In this document: in pieces, positions 1 to 8,155 of the stretch
How the letters are laid out: every line of letters begins with the position of its first letter
Position numbering within the stretch: position 1 is the stretch's first letter
Origin: Pseudomonas gingeri
GTDB lineage: Bacteria > Pseudomonadota > Gammaproteobacteria > Pseudomonadales > Pseudomonadaceae
DNA length: 64,000 nt
Direction of reading: 5' to 3'
NCBI RefSeq assembly: GCF_013385425.1
Contig: NZ_JACAQA010000024.1
Coordinates: 1-64,000 of the forward strand
Translations under genes and position numbers: made by a program
The notes under the pieces: model-generated
The model's input: the letters and a program-made list of their open reading frames with translations, nothing else
Told to the model about the DNA's origin: nothing
The model's database searches: none

Positions 1-23
1 AAGCCGGCTTGCTGGCGATAGCA
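1..23. repeat. REP-like fragment at window edge
   Basis: The window opens with AAGCCGGCTTGCTGGCGAT, which resembles the core of Pseudomonas REP elements (inverted GCCGGCTTGC-type stem). Only the end of the element is inside the window, so its full form cannot be judged. The remaining bases up to the hslV start hold the hslV leader, and I see no further gene there. Confidence 0.4.
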
Positions 24-156
24 ATCGTTCAGACAAAACAAACCTCGCCCGCCTACACCACTCATCCCCTCATCCCGCCCACGGTTGAAAAACCCACCAC
101 CACCCCCATATGAGTTTCCATCAGGCATTTTCGCCCCGCTGCGTGGAGATTCTCCC

Positions 157-687
157 TTGACCACCATCGTTTCAGTTCGTCGCCACGGCAAAGTCGTCAT
201 GGGCGGCGACGGCCAGGTTTCCCTCGGCAACACCGTCATGAAGGGCAACGCGAAAAAAGTCCGGCGCCTCTACCACGGCGAAGTCATCGCCGGTTTCGCC
301 GGTGCCACCGCCGACGCCTTCACCCTGTTCGAGCGTTTCGAAGGCCAGTTGGAAAAACACCAGGGTCATCTGGTCCGCGCCGCTGTCGAATTGGCCAAGG
401 AGTGGCGTACCGACCGCTCCCTGAGTCGCCTGGAAGCCATGCTGGCGGTCGCCAACAAAGATGCTTCACTGATCATCACCGGCAACGGCGACGTCGTTGA
501 ACCGGAAAACGGCCTGATCGCCATGGGCTCCGGTGGTGGCTACGCCCAGGCCGCGGCCAGCGCACTGTTGAAGAAAACCGATCTGTCGGCCCGGGAAATC
601 GTCGAAGCCGCCCTGGGTATCGCCGCTGACATCTGCGTCTTCACCAATCACAACGTCACCATCGAGGAGCAGGACCTCGCGGAATAA
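157..687 (+). CDS. hslV: ATP-dependent protease peptidase subunit HslV
   Basis: HslV is the proteolytic subunit of the HslVU (ClpQY) complex, an N-terminal-threonine protease that degrades misfolded and regulatory proteins in the cytoplasm. I place the start at a TTG with GGAG about 9 bases upstream. This gives 176 residues, the usual length, and puts Thr at position 2, the catalytic residue after Met removal (TTIVSVRRHGK). An upstream in-frame ATG at 85 would add a Pro-rich leader and bury that Thr, so I reject it. The proteasome-beta signature GDGQVSLGNTVMKG follows. hslU lies 44 bases downstream, as in other gamma-proteobacteria. Confidence 0.97.
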   Translation: MTTIVSVRRHGKVVMGGDGQVSLGNTVMKGNAKKVRRLYHGEVIAGFAGATADAFTLFERFEGQLEKHQGHLVRAAVELAKEWRTDRSLSRLEAMLAVANKDASLIITGNGDVVEPENGLIAMGSGGGYAQAAASALLKKTDLSAREIVEAALGIAADICVFTNHNVTIEEQDLAE

Positions 688-731
688 CCAGCCTGTCCGG
701 CTGCCCGTTCCCGCTTGAGGACCCACATATT

Positions 732-2069
732 ATGTCCATGACCCCCCGCGAAATCGTCCACGAACTCAATCGCCATATCATTGGCCAGGACGATGCCAAG
801 CGCGCCGTCGCCATTGCCCTGCGCAACCGCTGGCGGCGGATGCAGCTCCCCGAGGAGTTGCGCGTCGAGGTGACCCCCAAGAACATCCTGATGATCGGTC
901 CGACCGGTGTCGGCAAGACCGAAATCGCCCGGCGCCTGGCCAAACTGGCCAACGCCCCGTTCATCAAGGTCGAAGCGACCAAGTTCACCGAAGTCGGCTA
1001 TGTCGGCCGTGACGTCGAATCGATCATCCGTGACCTGGCCGACGCCGCGATCAAGCTGCTGCGCGAGCAGGAGCTGGTCAAGGTCCGCCATCGCGCCGAA
1101 GACGCCGCCGAGGAACGTATCCTCGACGCCCTGCTGCCACCGGCACGCATGGGTTTCAACGAAGATGCCGCCCCGGCCCAGGACTCCAACACCCGCCAGC
1201 TGTTCCGCAAGCGCCTGCGCGAAGGCCAGCTGGATGACAAGGAAATCGAAATCGAAGTGGCCGAGTCGTTCGGCGTCGAGATCGCCACGCCGCCAGGCAT
1301 GGAAGAAATGACCAACCAGTTGCAGAACCTGTTCGCCAACATGGGCAAGGGCAAGCGCAAGAGCCGCAAGCTCAAGGTCAAGGACGCGCTCAAGCTGGTC
1401 CGTGACGAAGAAGCCGGGCGCCTGGTCAACGACGAGGAGTTGAAGGCCAAGGCCCTGGAAGCGGTGGAACAGCACGGTATCGTGTTTATCGACGAAATCG
1501 ACAAGGTCGCCAAGCGCGGCAATGTCGGCGGTGCCGACGTATCCCGTGAAGGCGTACAGCGCGACCTGCTGCCGCTGATCGAAGGCTGCACGGTGAACAC
1601 CAAGCTGGGCATGGTCAAGACCGACCATATCCTGTTTATCGCCTCCGGCGCGTTCCACCTGAGCAAGCCGAGCGACCTGGTGCCCGAGCTGCAAGGCCGC
1701 CTGCCGATCCGTGTCGAACTCAAGGCCCTGAGCCCGGAAGACTTCGAGCGCATCCTCAGCGAACCCCATGCCTCGCTGACCGAGCAGTACCGTGAACTGC
1801 TGAAAACCGAAGGGCTGACCATCGAGTTCATGCCGGACGGCATCAAGCGCCTGGCGGAAATCGCCTGGCAGGTCAACGAGAAGACCGAGAACATCGGTGC
1901 CCGTCGCCTGCACACGCTGCTCGAGCGCCTGCTGGAGGAAGTCTCGTTCAGCGCCGGCGACCTGGCCAGCGCCCACAGCGAAGAGCCGATCCGCATCGAC
2001 GCCGAGTACGTCAACAGCCACCTGGGCGAATTGGCGAAGAACGAAGACCTGTCGCGGTATATCCTGTAA
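732..2069 (+). CDS. hslU: HslU, ATPase subunit of HslVU protease
   Basis: HslU is the AAA+ unfoldase that recognises, unfolds and threads substrates into HslV. The 445-residue protein has a Walker A loop GPTGVGKT at residues 56-63, a Walker B/sensor region GIVFIDEIDK near residue 250, an intermediate I-domain between them, and the C-terminal tail LSRYIL, the part that docks into HslV in characterised complexes. Length is typical. It follows hslV with a short gap and a GAGG ribosome site, so the two are presumably one heat-shock operon. I did not identify a sigma-32 promoter with confidence. Confidence 0.98.
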   Translation: MSMTPREIVHELNRHIIGQDDAKRAVAIALRNRWRRMQLPEELRVEVTPKNILMIGPTGVGKTEIARRLAKLANAPFIKVEATKFTEVGYVGRDVESIIRDLADAAIKLLREQELVKVRHRAEDAAEERILDALLPPARMGFNEDAAPAQDSNTRQLFRKRLREGQLDDKEIEIEVAESFGVEIATPPGMEEMTNQLQNLFANMGKGKRKSRKLKVKDALKLVRDEEAGRLVNDEELKAKALEAVEQHGIVFIDEIDKVAKRGNVGGADVSREGVQRDLLPLIEGCTVNTKLGMVKTDHILFIASGAFHLSKPSDLVPELQGRLPIRVELKALSPEDFERILSEPHASLTEQYRELLKTEGLTIEFMPDGIKRLAEIAWQVNEKTENIGARRLHTLLERLLEEVSFSAGDLASAHSEEPIRIDAEYVNSHLGELAKNEDLSRYIL

Positions 2070-2117
2070 GAGCACCTCCCTGTGGGAACAGGGCTTTTAT
2101 GGCCGAACACGGTCCCT

Positions 2118-2206
2118 TGTGGGAGCAGAGCTTGCTCGCGAAGGGGCCCGTGAGAACGCCAAAAGCTTCGCGGCGATGCGGCGATCCGACCAGCTCCGCC
2201 CCCACA
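2118..2206. repeat. REPIN-type inverted repeat between hslU and DUF971 gene
   Basis: Outer arms TGTGGGAGCAGAGCTTG and CAGCTCCGCCCCCACA are inverted copies. The interior carries GCCAAAAGCTTCGCGGCG. The whole element is close to the reverse complement of the repeat at 18400-18488, including the interior, so the two are the same repeat in opposite orientation. A shorter CTGTGGGAACAGGGC fragment sits just before it near 2080. Confidence 0.75.
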
Positions 2207-2240
2207 GGGTTCTCTGACACAGACGGATCGCAGGCTTCCC

Positions 2241-2621
2241 ATGACCACCCGACTCCCCACCGCCATCAACCTGCACAAAGCCTCGAAAACCCTGACCCTC
2301 AAATACGGTCCGGACGAGGAATACCACCTGAGCGCCGAATTCCTGCGGGTGCACTCGCCTTCGGCCGAGGTCCAGGGCCACGGCAAGCCCATCCTCCAGT
2401 TCGGCAAGCTCAACGTCGGTTTGAGCCAACTCGAACCCGCCGGCCAGTACGCACTGAAATTGACCTTCGACGACGGTCATGACAGCGGACTGTTCACCTG
2501 GGACTACCTCTACGAGCTCGCCCGTCGCCAGGATGACTTGTGGGCCGATTATCTTGCCGAACTCAAAGCCGCCGGAAAATCCCGCGACCCGTCCGAGTCC
2601 GTCGTCAGGCTGATGCTCTAA
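2241..2621 (+). CDS. DUF971 family protein (GBBH-like N-terminal domain)
   Basis: This is a 126-residue protein of the DUF971 type, a small beta-rich domain also found at the N-terminus of gamma-butyrobetaine hydroxylases. Typical family features are the LTLKYGPDEEYHLSAEFLRV opening and the region FDDGHDSGLFTWDYLYELAR, where the GHDSG and W-Y-L elements are conserved. It stands alone here with no hydroxylase domain. In Pseudomonas this gene regularly lies between hslU and phaC1, which argues for a conserved neighbourhood rather than a PHA role. The biochemical function is not known to me. Start ATG fits the family length. Confidence 0.85.
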   Translation: MTTRLPTAINLHKASKTLTLKYGPDEEYHLSAEFLRVHSPSAEVQGHGKPILQFGKLNVGLSQLEPAGQYALKLTFDDGHDSGLFTWDYLYELARRQDDLWADYLAELKAAGKSRDPSESVVRLML

Positions 2622-2795
2622 TCCGGACCTCTGGTCGTTTTGGGGGGCATTTTCTAATCACATCTGATTCAATCCCCCACGGCGTGGCTAACGATTGGCC
2701 CGCTTGCGAAAAAAATCAAACTCGGGTAACCAATGGAGCTGGCAAGTTCCGTGCATTTAACGATGTGCAATCAACGGTCACCCGAGCAGTAGTAC

Positions 2796-2812
2796 TTGGC
2801 ATTCGCTGTGCC
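2796..2812 (+). promoter_or_regulatory. Candidate sigma-54 (-24/-12) promoter for phaC1
   Basis: TTGGCATTCGCTGTGCC contains the GG-N10-GC spacing of RpoN promoters (GG at 2798-2799, GC at 2810-2811) and lies about 50 bases upstream of the phaC1 start. The -12 half (GTGCC) departs from TTGCA, so strength is uncertain. Sigma-54-type promoters have been proposed for phaC1 in other pseudomonads. The rest of the 2622-2862 interval shows no gene. Confidence 0.5.
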
Positions 2813-2862
2813 ATTTGCACAGCTGTACCCGGTACTCGTCTCAGGACAATGGAGCGTCGTAG

Positions 2863-4542
2863 ATGAGTAACAAGAACAACGATGACCTGCAGCGGCAAGC
2901 CTCGGAAAACACCCTGGGCCTGAACCCCGTCGTCGGCTTGCGTAGAAAGGATCTTCTTACTTCTGCACGAATGGTATTGACCCAAGCCATCAAACAACCC
3001 ATCCACAGCGTCAAGCATGTCGCCCATTTCGGCGTCGAATTGAAGAACGTGCTGCTGGGCAAGTCCGGCCTGCAGCCGGAAAGCGATGACCGTCGTTTCA
3101 ACGACCCGGCCTGGAGCCAGAACCCGCTGTACCGGCGTTACCTGCAAACCTACCTGGCCTGGCGCAAGGAGCTCCATGCCTGGATCGACGAGAGTTCGCT
3201 GTCGCCACAGGACATCAGTCGCGGCCACTTCGTCATCAACCTGATGACCGAGGCCATGGCCCCGACCAACACCGCGGCCAACCCGGCGGCGGTCAAGCGC
3301 TTCTTCGAAACCGGCGGCAAGAGCCTGCTCGACGGCCTCTCGAACCTGGCCAAGGACCTGGTGCACAACGGCGGCATGCCCAGCCAGGTGAACATGGGCG
3401 CCTTCGAGGTCGGCAAGAGCCTGGGCACCACCGAAGGCGCGGTGGTGTTTCGCAACGATGTGCTGGAGCTGATCCAGTACAGCCCCGTCACCGAGCAGGT
3501 GCATGAGCGGCCGCTGCTGGTGGTGCCGCCGCAGATCAACAAGTTCTATGTGTTCGACTTGAGCCCCGACAAGAGCCTGGCGCGTTTCTGCCTGCGCAGC
3601 CACGTGCAGACCTTTATCGTCAGCTGGCGCAACCCGACCAAGGCCCAGCGCGAGTGGGGCCTGTCGACCTATATCGACGCCCTGAAAGAAGCCGTCGACG
3701 TGGTCACCGCCATCACTGGCAGCAAGGACGTGAACATGCTCGGGGCCTGCTCCGGCGGCATCACCTGCACCGCCCTGCTCGGCCACTACGCCGCCCTCGG
3801 CGAGAAGAAGGTCAACGCCCTGACCCTGCTGGTCAGCGTGCTCGACACCACCCTCGACACCCAGGTCGCGCTGTTCGTCGACGAACAGACCCTCGAAGCC
3901 GCCAAGCGCCACTCCTACCAGGCCGGCGTGCTGGAAGGCAGCGACATGGCCAAGGTCTTCGCCTGGATGCGCCCCAACGACCTGATCTGGAACTACTGGG
4001 TCAACAACTACCTGCTGGGCAACGAGCCGCCGGTGTTCGATATCCTTTTCTGGAACAACGACACCACGCGCCTGCCGGCCGCCTTCCACGGCGACCTGAT
4101 CGAGATGTTCAAGAACAACCCACTGATACGCCCCAATGCCCTCGAAGTGTGCGGTACGCCGATCGACCTGAAGAAGGTCGACGCCGATATCTTTGCCCTG
4201 GCCGGCACCAACGATCACATCACGCCCTGGAAGTCCTGCTACAAGTCGGCGCAGCTGTTCGGCGGCAAGGTCGAGTTCGTGCTGTCCAGCAGCGGCCATA
4301 TCCAGAGCATCCTGAACCCGCCGGGCAACCCGAAATCCCGCTACATGACCAACACCGAGATGCCGGCCAAGGCCGACGACTGGCAGGAGAACTCCACCAA
4401 ACACACCGATTCGTGGTGGCTGCACTGGCAAGCGTGGCAGGCCGAGCGCTCGGGCAAACTGAAGAAATCACCGACCAGCCTGGGCAGCAAGGCCTACCCG
4501 GCCGGTGAGGCGGCACCGGGCACCTACGTGCACGAGCGCTAG
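2863..4542 (+). CDS. phaC1: Class II PHA synthase 1
   Basis: Class II (medium-chain-length) PHA synthase polymerises (R)-3-hydroxyacyl-CoA of about C6-C14 into polyester on the granule surface. The 559-residue length is exactly that of the family. The lipase-like box GACSGG places the nucleophile Cys at residue 296, with Asp451 (GTNDHITPW) and His479 (SSSGHIQS) completing the triad. It is the first gene of a phaC1-phaZ-phaC2-phaD cluster on this strand, with a candidate RpoN promoter just upstream. The paralogue phaC2 lies 1.1 kb downstream with the same active-site layout. A REPIN follows the stop codon. Confidence 0.98.
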   Translation: MSNKNNDDLQRQASENTLGLNPVVGLRRKDLLTSARMVLTQAIKQPIHSVKHVAHFGVELKNVLLGKSGLQPESDDRRFNDPAWSQNPLYRRYLQTYLAWRKELHAWIDESSLSPQDISRGHFVINLMTEAMAPTNTAANPAAVKRFFETGGKSLLDGLSNLAKDLVHNGGMPSQVNMGAFEVGKSLGTTEGAVVFRNDVLELIQYSPVTEQVHERPLLVVPPQINKFYVFDLSPDKSLARFCLRSHVQTFIVSWRNPTKAQREWGLSTYIDALKEAVDVVTAITGSKDVNMLGACSGGITCTALLGHYAALGEKKVNALTLLVSVLDTTLDTQVALFVDEQTLEAAKRHSYQAGVLEGSDMAKVFAWMRPNDLIWNYWVNNYLLGNEPPVFDILFWNNDTTRLPAAFHGDLIEMFKNNPLIRPNALEVCGTPIDLKKVDADIFALAGTNDHITPWKSCYKSAQLFGGKVEFVLSSSGHIQSILNPPGNPKSRYMTNTEMPAKADDWQENSTKHTDSWWLHWQAWQAERSGKLKKSPTSLGSKAYPAGEAAPGTYVHER

Positions 4543-4555
4543 AACAGCCCTCACC

Positions 4556-4657
4556 CTGTAGGAGCGAGCTTGCTCGCGATGGAGGCCAACTATAATGCGG
4601 GAAACCTGACACCCCGCAGCGTCCCGGCAACCACCGCGAGCAAGCTCGCTCCTACGG
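4556..4657. repeat. REPIN: inverted REP pair between phaC1 and phaZ
   Basis: CTGTAGGAGCGAGCTTGCTC at 4556 is mirrored by GAGCAAGCTCGCTCCTAC ending near 4655, with about 50 bases between the arms. The arms differ by a single base over about 24 positions, so a very stable long hairpin is possible in the phaC1-phaZ intergenic RNA. It may limit read-through or stabilise upstream mRNA; that is inference. Confidence 0.85.
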
Positions 4658-4698
4658 AGCCGGGGCTGCAAACAGGTTTTAACCACAGGGCTTCGAGC

Positions 4699-5556
4699 AT
4701 GCCGCAACCGTTTATCTTCCGAACCATCGATCTGGATGGCCAGACCATCCGCACCGCGGTTCGCCCCGGCAAGCCTCATATGACGCCCTTGCTGATTTTC
4801 AACGGCATCGGCGCCAACCTGGAGCTGGTGTTTCCGTTCGTCCATGCCCTGGACCCGGACCTGGAAGTCATCGCCTTCGACGTCCCCGGCGTCGGCGGCT
4901 CGTCGACCCCCAAGCGGCCCTATCGCTTCCCCGGCCTGGCCAAGCTCACCGCGCGCATGCTCGACTACCTGGATTACGGCCAGGTCAACGCGGTGGGCGT
5001 GTCCTGGGGCGGCGCCCTGGCGCAACAATTCGCCCATGACTACCCGGAACGCTGCAAGAAGCTGATCCTCGCCGCCACCGCCGCCGGTGCGGTGATGGTT
5101 CCGGGCAAGCCCAAGGTGTTGTGGAACATGGCCAGTCCACGGCGCTATATCCAGCCGTCCCACGTGATCCGCATTGCCCCGACCATCTACGGCGGCGCCT
5201 TTCGCCGCGACCCGCACCTGGCGGCCGAGCATGCCGCCAAGGTCCGCTCCGCCGGCAAGCTCGGTTACTACTGGCAACTGTTCGCGGGCCTCGGCTGGAC
5301 CAGCATCCACTGGCTGCACAGGATCCGCCAGCCGACCCTGGTGCTGGCCGGTGATGACGATCCGCTGATTCCACTGATCAATATGCGCCTGCTGGCTTGG
5401 CGAATCCCCAATGCCCAGCTACACATAATCGACGACGGTCATTTATTCCTGATCACCCGGGCCGAGGCCGTCGCGCCGATCATCATGAAATTCCTCCAGG
5501 AAGAACGCCAACGGGCGGTGATGCATCCACAACCGGCGCCTTTGAAAAGCACCTAG
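4699..5556 (+). CDS. phaZ: Intracellular mcl-PHA depolymerase PhaZ
   Basis: PhaZ is the intracellular medium-chain PHA depolymerase, a serine alpha/beta hydrolase on the granule that releases hydroxyacids for reuse. The ATG at 4699 gives 285 residues, close to the known Pseudomonas enzymes (about 283). From this start the catalytic triad falls at Ser102 (GVSWGG), Asp221 (AGDDDP) and His248 (DDGHLF), the numbering established for the P. putida enzyme, which supports the start. Frame-open sequence upstream of the ATG is the REPIN and is not coding. The gene sits between the two synthases, so synthesis and turnover are encoded together. Confidence 0.97.
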   Translation: MPQPFIFRTIDLDGQTIRTAVRPGKPHMTPLLIFNGIGANLELVFPFVHALDPDLEVIAFDVPGVGGSSTPKRPYRFPGLAKLTARMLDYLDYGQVNAVGVSWGGALAQQFAHDYPERCKKLILAATAAGAVMVPGKPKVLWNMASPRRYIQPSHVIRIAPTIYGGAFRRDPHLAAEHAAKVRSAGKLGYYWQLFAGLGWTSIHWLHRIRQPTLVLAGDDDPLIPLINMRLLAWRIPNAQLHIIDDGHLFLITRAEAVAPIIMKFLQEERQRAVMHPQPAPLKST

Positions 5557-5684
5557 GAGTTTCCCTGGTAGTAAGCGCACACGGGCAGGACGTCCGTGCG
5601 GCGCACAAGGTCAGCGACCGACGCCCCCGTCCGTCGCGGTCCCCTGTGTTGGTTGATAGCTTGATGACGAAGGAGTGTTGACTC

Positions 5685-7367
5685 ATGCGAGACAAACCAG
5701 CGACGGGCTCGATGCCCACACCCGCCGCGTTCATCAACGCACAGAGTGCGATTACCGGTCTGCGCGGCCGGGATCTGTTTTCCACCCTGCGCAGCGTGGC
5801 CGCCCACGGCCTGCGCAACCCGATCCATACCGCCCGGCATGCCCTGGCCCTGGGCGGACAACTGGGCAAGGTGCTGCTCGGTGACACACCGTACAAGCCC
5901 AACCCCCATGACCCGCGCTTCGCCGACCCGGCCTGGAGCCTGAACCCGTTCTACCGCCGCAGCCTGCAGGCCTATCTGGCCTGGCAGAAACAGGTCAAGC
6001 ACTGGATCGACGAGAGCCGGATGAGCGACGATGACCGCGCCCGCGCGCACTTTGTCTTCGCCCTGCTCAACGACGCCATGGCGCCGTCCAATACCCTGCT
6101 CAATCCGCTGGCGGTCAAGGAAGTCTTCAACTCCGGCGGCAACAGCATCGTGCGCGGCATCAGCCACCTGGTGGATGACCTGCTGCACAACAACGGCTTG
6201 CCCAGCCAGGTCACCAAGCACTCGTTCGAAGTCGGCAAGACCGTGGCCACCACCCCCGGCTCGGTGGTGTTTCGCAACGAGCAACTGGAACTGATCCAGT
6301 ACAAGCCCATGAGCGAAAAACAGTACGCCAAGCCGCTGTTGATCGTCCCGCCGCAGATCAACAAGTACTACATTTTCGACCTCAGCCCGTCCAACAGCTT
6401 CGTCCAGTACGCGCTGAAGAACGGCCTGCAGGTGTTTATCGTCAGCTGGCGCAACCCGGATGTGCGTCATCGCGAATGGGGCCTGTCCAGCTATGTCGAG
6501 GCGCTGGAAGAAGCGCTGAACGTGTGCCGGGCGATCACCGCCAGCCGCGAGGTCAACCTGATGGGGGCCTGTGCCGGCGGCCTGACCATCGCCGCCCTGC
6601 AGGGCCACCTGCTGGCCAAACGACAACTGCGCCGGGTATCCAGCGCCACCTACCTGGTCAGCCTGCTCGACAGCCAGCTGGACGGCCCGGCCATGCTGTT
6701 CGCCGATGAGCAGACCCTGGAAGCCGCCAAGCGCCGCTCCTACCAGCAAGGTGTACTCGACGGCCGCGACATGGCGAAAGTCTTCGCCTGGATGCGGCCC
6801 AACGACCTGATCTGGAACTACTGGGTCAACAACTACCTGCTGGGCAAGGAACCGCCGGCGTTCGACATTCTCTACTGGAACAACGACAACACCCGCCTGC
6901 CGGCGGCCTTTCACGGCGACCTGCTGGACTTCTTCAAGCACAACCCGCTGAGCCATCCGGGCGGCCTGGAAGTCTGCGGCACGCCCATCGACCTGCAAAA
7001 AGTCACGGTCGACAGCTTCAGCGTCGGGGGTATCAACGACCACATCACGCCCTGGGACGCGGTGTATCGCTCGACCCTGCTGCTGGGGGGCGATCGCCGG
7101 TTCGTGCTGTCCAACAGCGGGCATATCCAGAGCATCCTCAACCCGCCGAGCAACCCCAAGGCCAACTACGTCGACAACCCCAGGCTGAGCAGTGATCCGC
7201 GGGCCTGGTACTACGACGGCAAACAGGTCGAAGGCAGCTGGTGGACCCAATGGCTGAGCTGGATCCAGGAGCGTTCGGGAGCCCAACGTGAAACCCAGAT
7301 GACCTTGGGCAACGCCAATTACCCACCCATGGAAGCGGCACCCGGCACCTATGTGCGAGTGCGCTGA
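5685..7367 (+). CDS. phaC2: Class II PHA synthase 2
   Basis: Second medium-chain PHA synthase, 560 residues, closely related to PhaC1 over its whole length (for example VFAWMRPNDLIWNYWVNNYL is shared). The nucleophile is Cys296 in GACAGG, against GACSGG in PhaC1, with Asp452 and His480 as partners. An AAGGAG site precedes the ATG. The N-terminus differs most from PhaC1. In studied pseudomonads the two synthases have overlapping but not identical chain-length preferences; nothing in the sequence alone lets me assign them here. It lies 128 bases after phaZ and 62 before phaD. Confidence 0.98.
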   Translation: MRDKPATGSMPTPAAFINAQSAITGLRGRDLFSTLRSVAAHGLRNPIHTARHALALGGQLGKVLLGDTPYKPNPHDPRFADPAWSLNPFYRRSLQAYLAWQKQVKHWIDESRMSDDDRARAHFVFALLNDAMAPSNTLLNPLAVKEVFNSGGNSIVRGISHLVDDLLHNNGLPSQVTKHSFEVGKTVATTPGSVVFRNEQLELIQYKPMSEKQYAKPLLIVPPQINKYYIFDLSPSNSFVQYALKNGLQVFIVSWRNPDVRHREWGLSSYVEALEEALNVCRAITASREVNLMGACAGGLTIAALQGHLLAKRQLRRVSSATYLVSLLDSQLDGPAMLFADEQTLEAAKRRSYQQGVLDGRDMAKVFAWMRPNDLIWNYWVNNYLLGKEPPAFDILYWNNDNTRLPAAFHGDLLDFFKHNPLSHPGGLEVCGTPIDLQKVTVDSFSVGGINDHITPWDAVYRSTLLLGGDRRFVLSNSGHIQSILNPPSNPKANYVDNPRLSSDPRAWYYDGKQVEGSWWTQWLSWIQERSGAQRETQMTLGNANYPPMEAAPGTYVRVR

Positions 7368-7429
7368 TGATTACCGGCCACGGCTGCCCACAGCCGTGGC
7401 GAACGGTCGGAACGACCTAAGAAGACTGG

Positions 7430-8050
7430 ATGAAAACCCGCGACCGGATCCTTGAATGCGCCCTGCAACTGTTCAACCAGAAAGGCGAGCCCAACGTTTC
7501 GACCATGGAGGTGGCCAATGAAATGGGGATCAGTCCGGGCAACCTCTACTACCATTTCCATGGCAAGGAGCCGCTGGTGCTGGGCTTGTTCGAGCGTTTC
7601 CAGGCCGAGCTGGCACCCTTGCTCGACCCGCCGGCCGACGCGCGGCTGGCGCCCGAGGATTACTGGTTCTTCCTGCATCTGATCGTCGAGCGACTGGCCC
7701 ATTACCGTTTTCTGTTCCAGGACCTGTCCAATCTGTCCGGGCGCTTGCCCAAGCTGGCCAAGGGCATTCGCAACCTGCTCAATGCCCTCAAGCGGACGTT
7801 GGCGTCGTTGCTGGCGCGACTGAAGGCGCAGGGCATGCTGCTGAGTGAAACCCAGGCCCTTGGGCAGTTGGTGGAGCAGATTACCCTGACGCTGTTGTTC
7901 TCCCTGGATTACCAGCGGATTCTTGGGCGGGAGGGTGAAGTGCGGCTGGTGGTGTACCAGATCATGATGCTGGTGGCCCCGCATCTGCGGCCCTCGTCGC
8001 GGTTGGTGACGGAGCAGATGGCGTTGCGGTATCTCGAAGATCACGATTAA
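7430..8050 (+). CDS. phaD: TetR-family regulator PhaD
   Basis: PhaD is a TetR-type transcription factor that activates PHA genes in P. putida, acting at promoters of phaC1 and of the divergent phaIF operon, with a CoA-linked fatty-acid intermediate proposed as effector. The 206-residue protein has the N-terminal helix-turn-helix (STMEVANEMGISPGNLYYHFHGKEPLV, residues about 24-50) and a helical ligand domain. It is the last gene of the phaC1ZC2D run and is convergent with phaF, with a shared terminator between them. Confidence 0.95.
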   Translation: MKTRDRILECALQLFNQKGEPNVSTMEVANEMGISPGNLYYHFHGKEPLVLGLFERFQAELAPLLDPPADARLAPEDYWFFLHLIVERLAHYRFLFQDLSNLSGRLPKLAKGIRNLLNALKRTLASLLARLKAQGMLLSETQALGQLVEQITLTLLFSLDYQRILGREGEVRLVVYQIMMLVAPHLRPSSRLVTEQMALRYLEDHD

Positions 8051-8105
8051 CGTTATCTTCTGTAGCGCCAGTGCCTACAAGAGCGGTGCTCGACAGACCC
8101 ACACA

Positions 8106-8137
8106 AAAACGCCCGACCTTCACAGGCCGGGCGTTTT
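8106..8137. terminator. Bidirectional rho-independent terminator between phaD and phaF
   Basis: AAAACGCCCG and CGGGCGTTTT form a 10-bp stem, continued by two further pairs after one mismatch, with a short TTCACA loop. A/T runs on both sides make it usable from either strand, fitting the convergent phaD and phaF genes. Confidence 0.85.
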
Positions 8138-8155
8138 CGTTCAGCAGGCGACGAC

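Noticed and set aside
2716..4431. Long antisense frames opposite phaC1 (and likewise 5553-7286 opposite phaC2)
   Set aside because: Same cause: shadow frames of GC-rich genes. The two are similar to one another only because phaC1 and phaC2 are paralogues.
4570..4698. Open frame upstream of phaZ start
   Set aside because: It translates the REPIN; the downstream ATG gives the family length and triad numbering.
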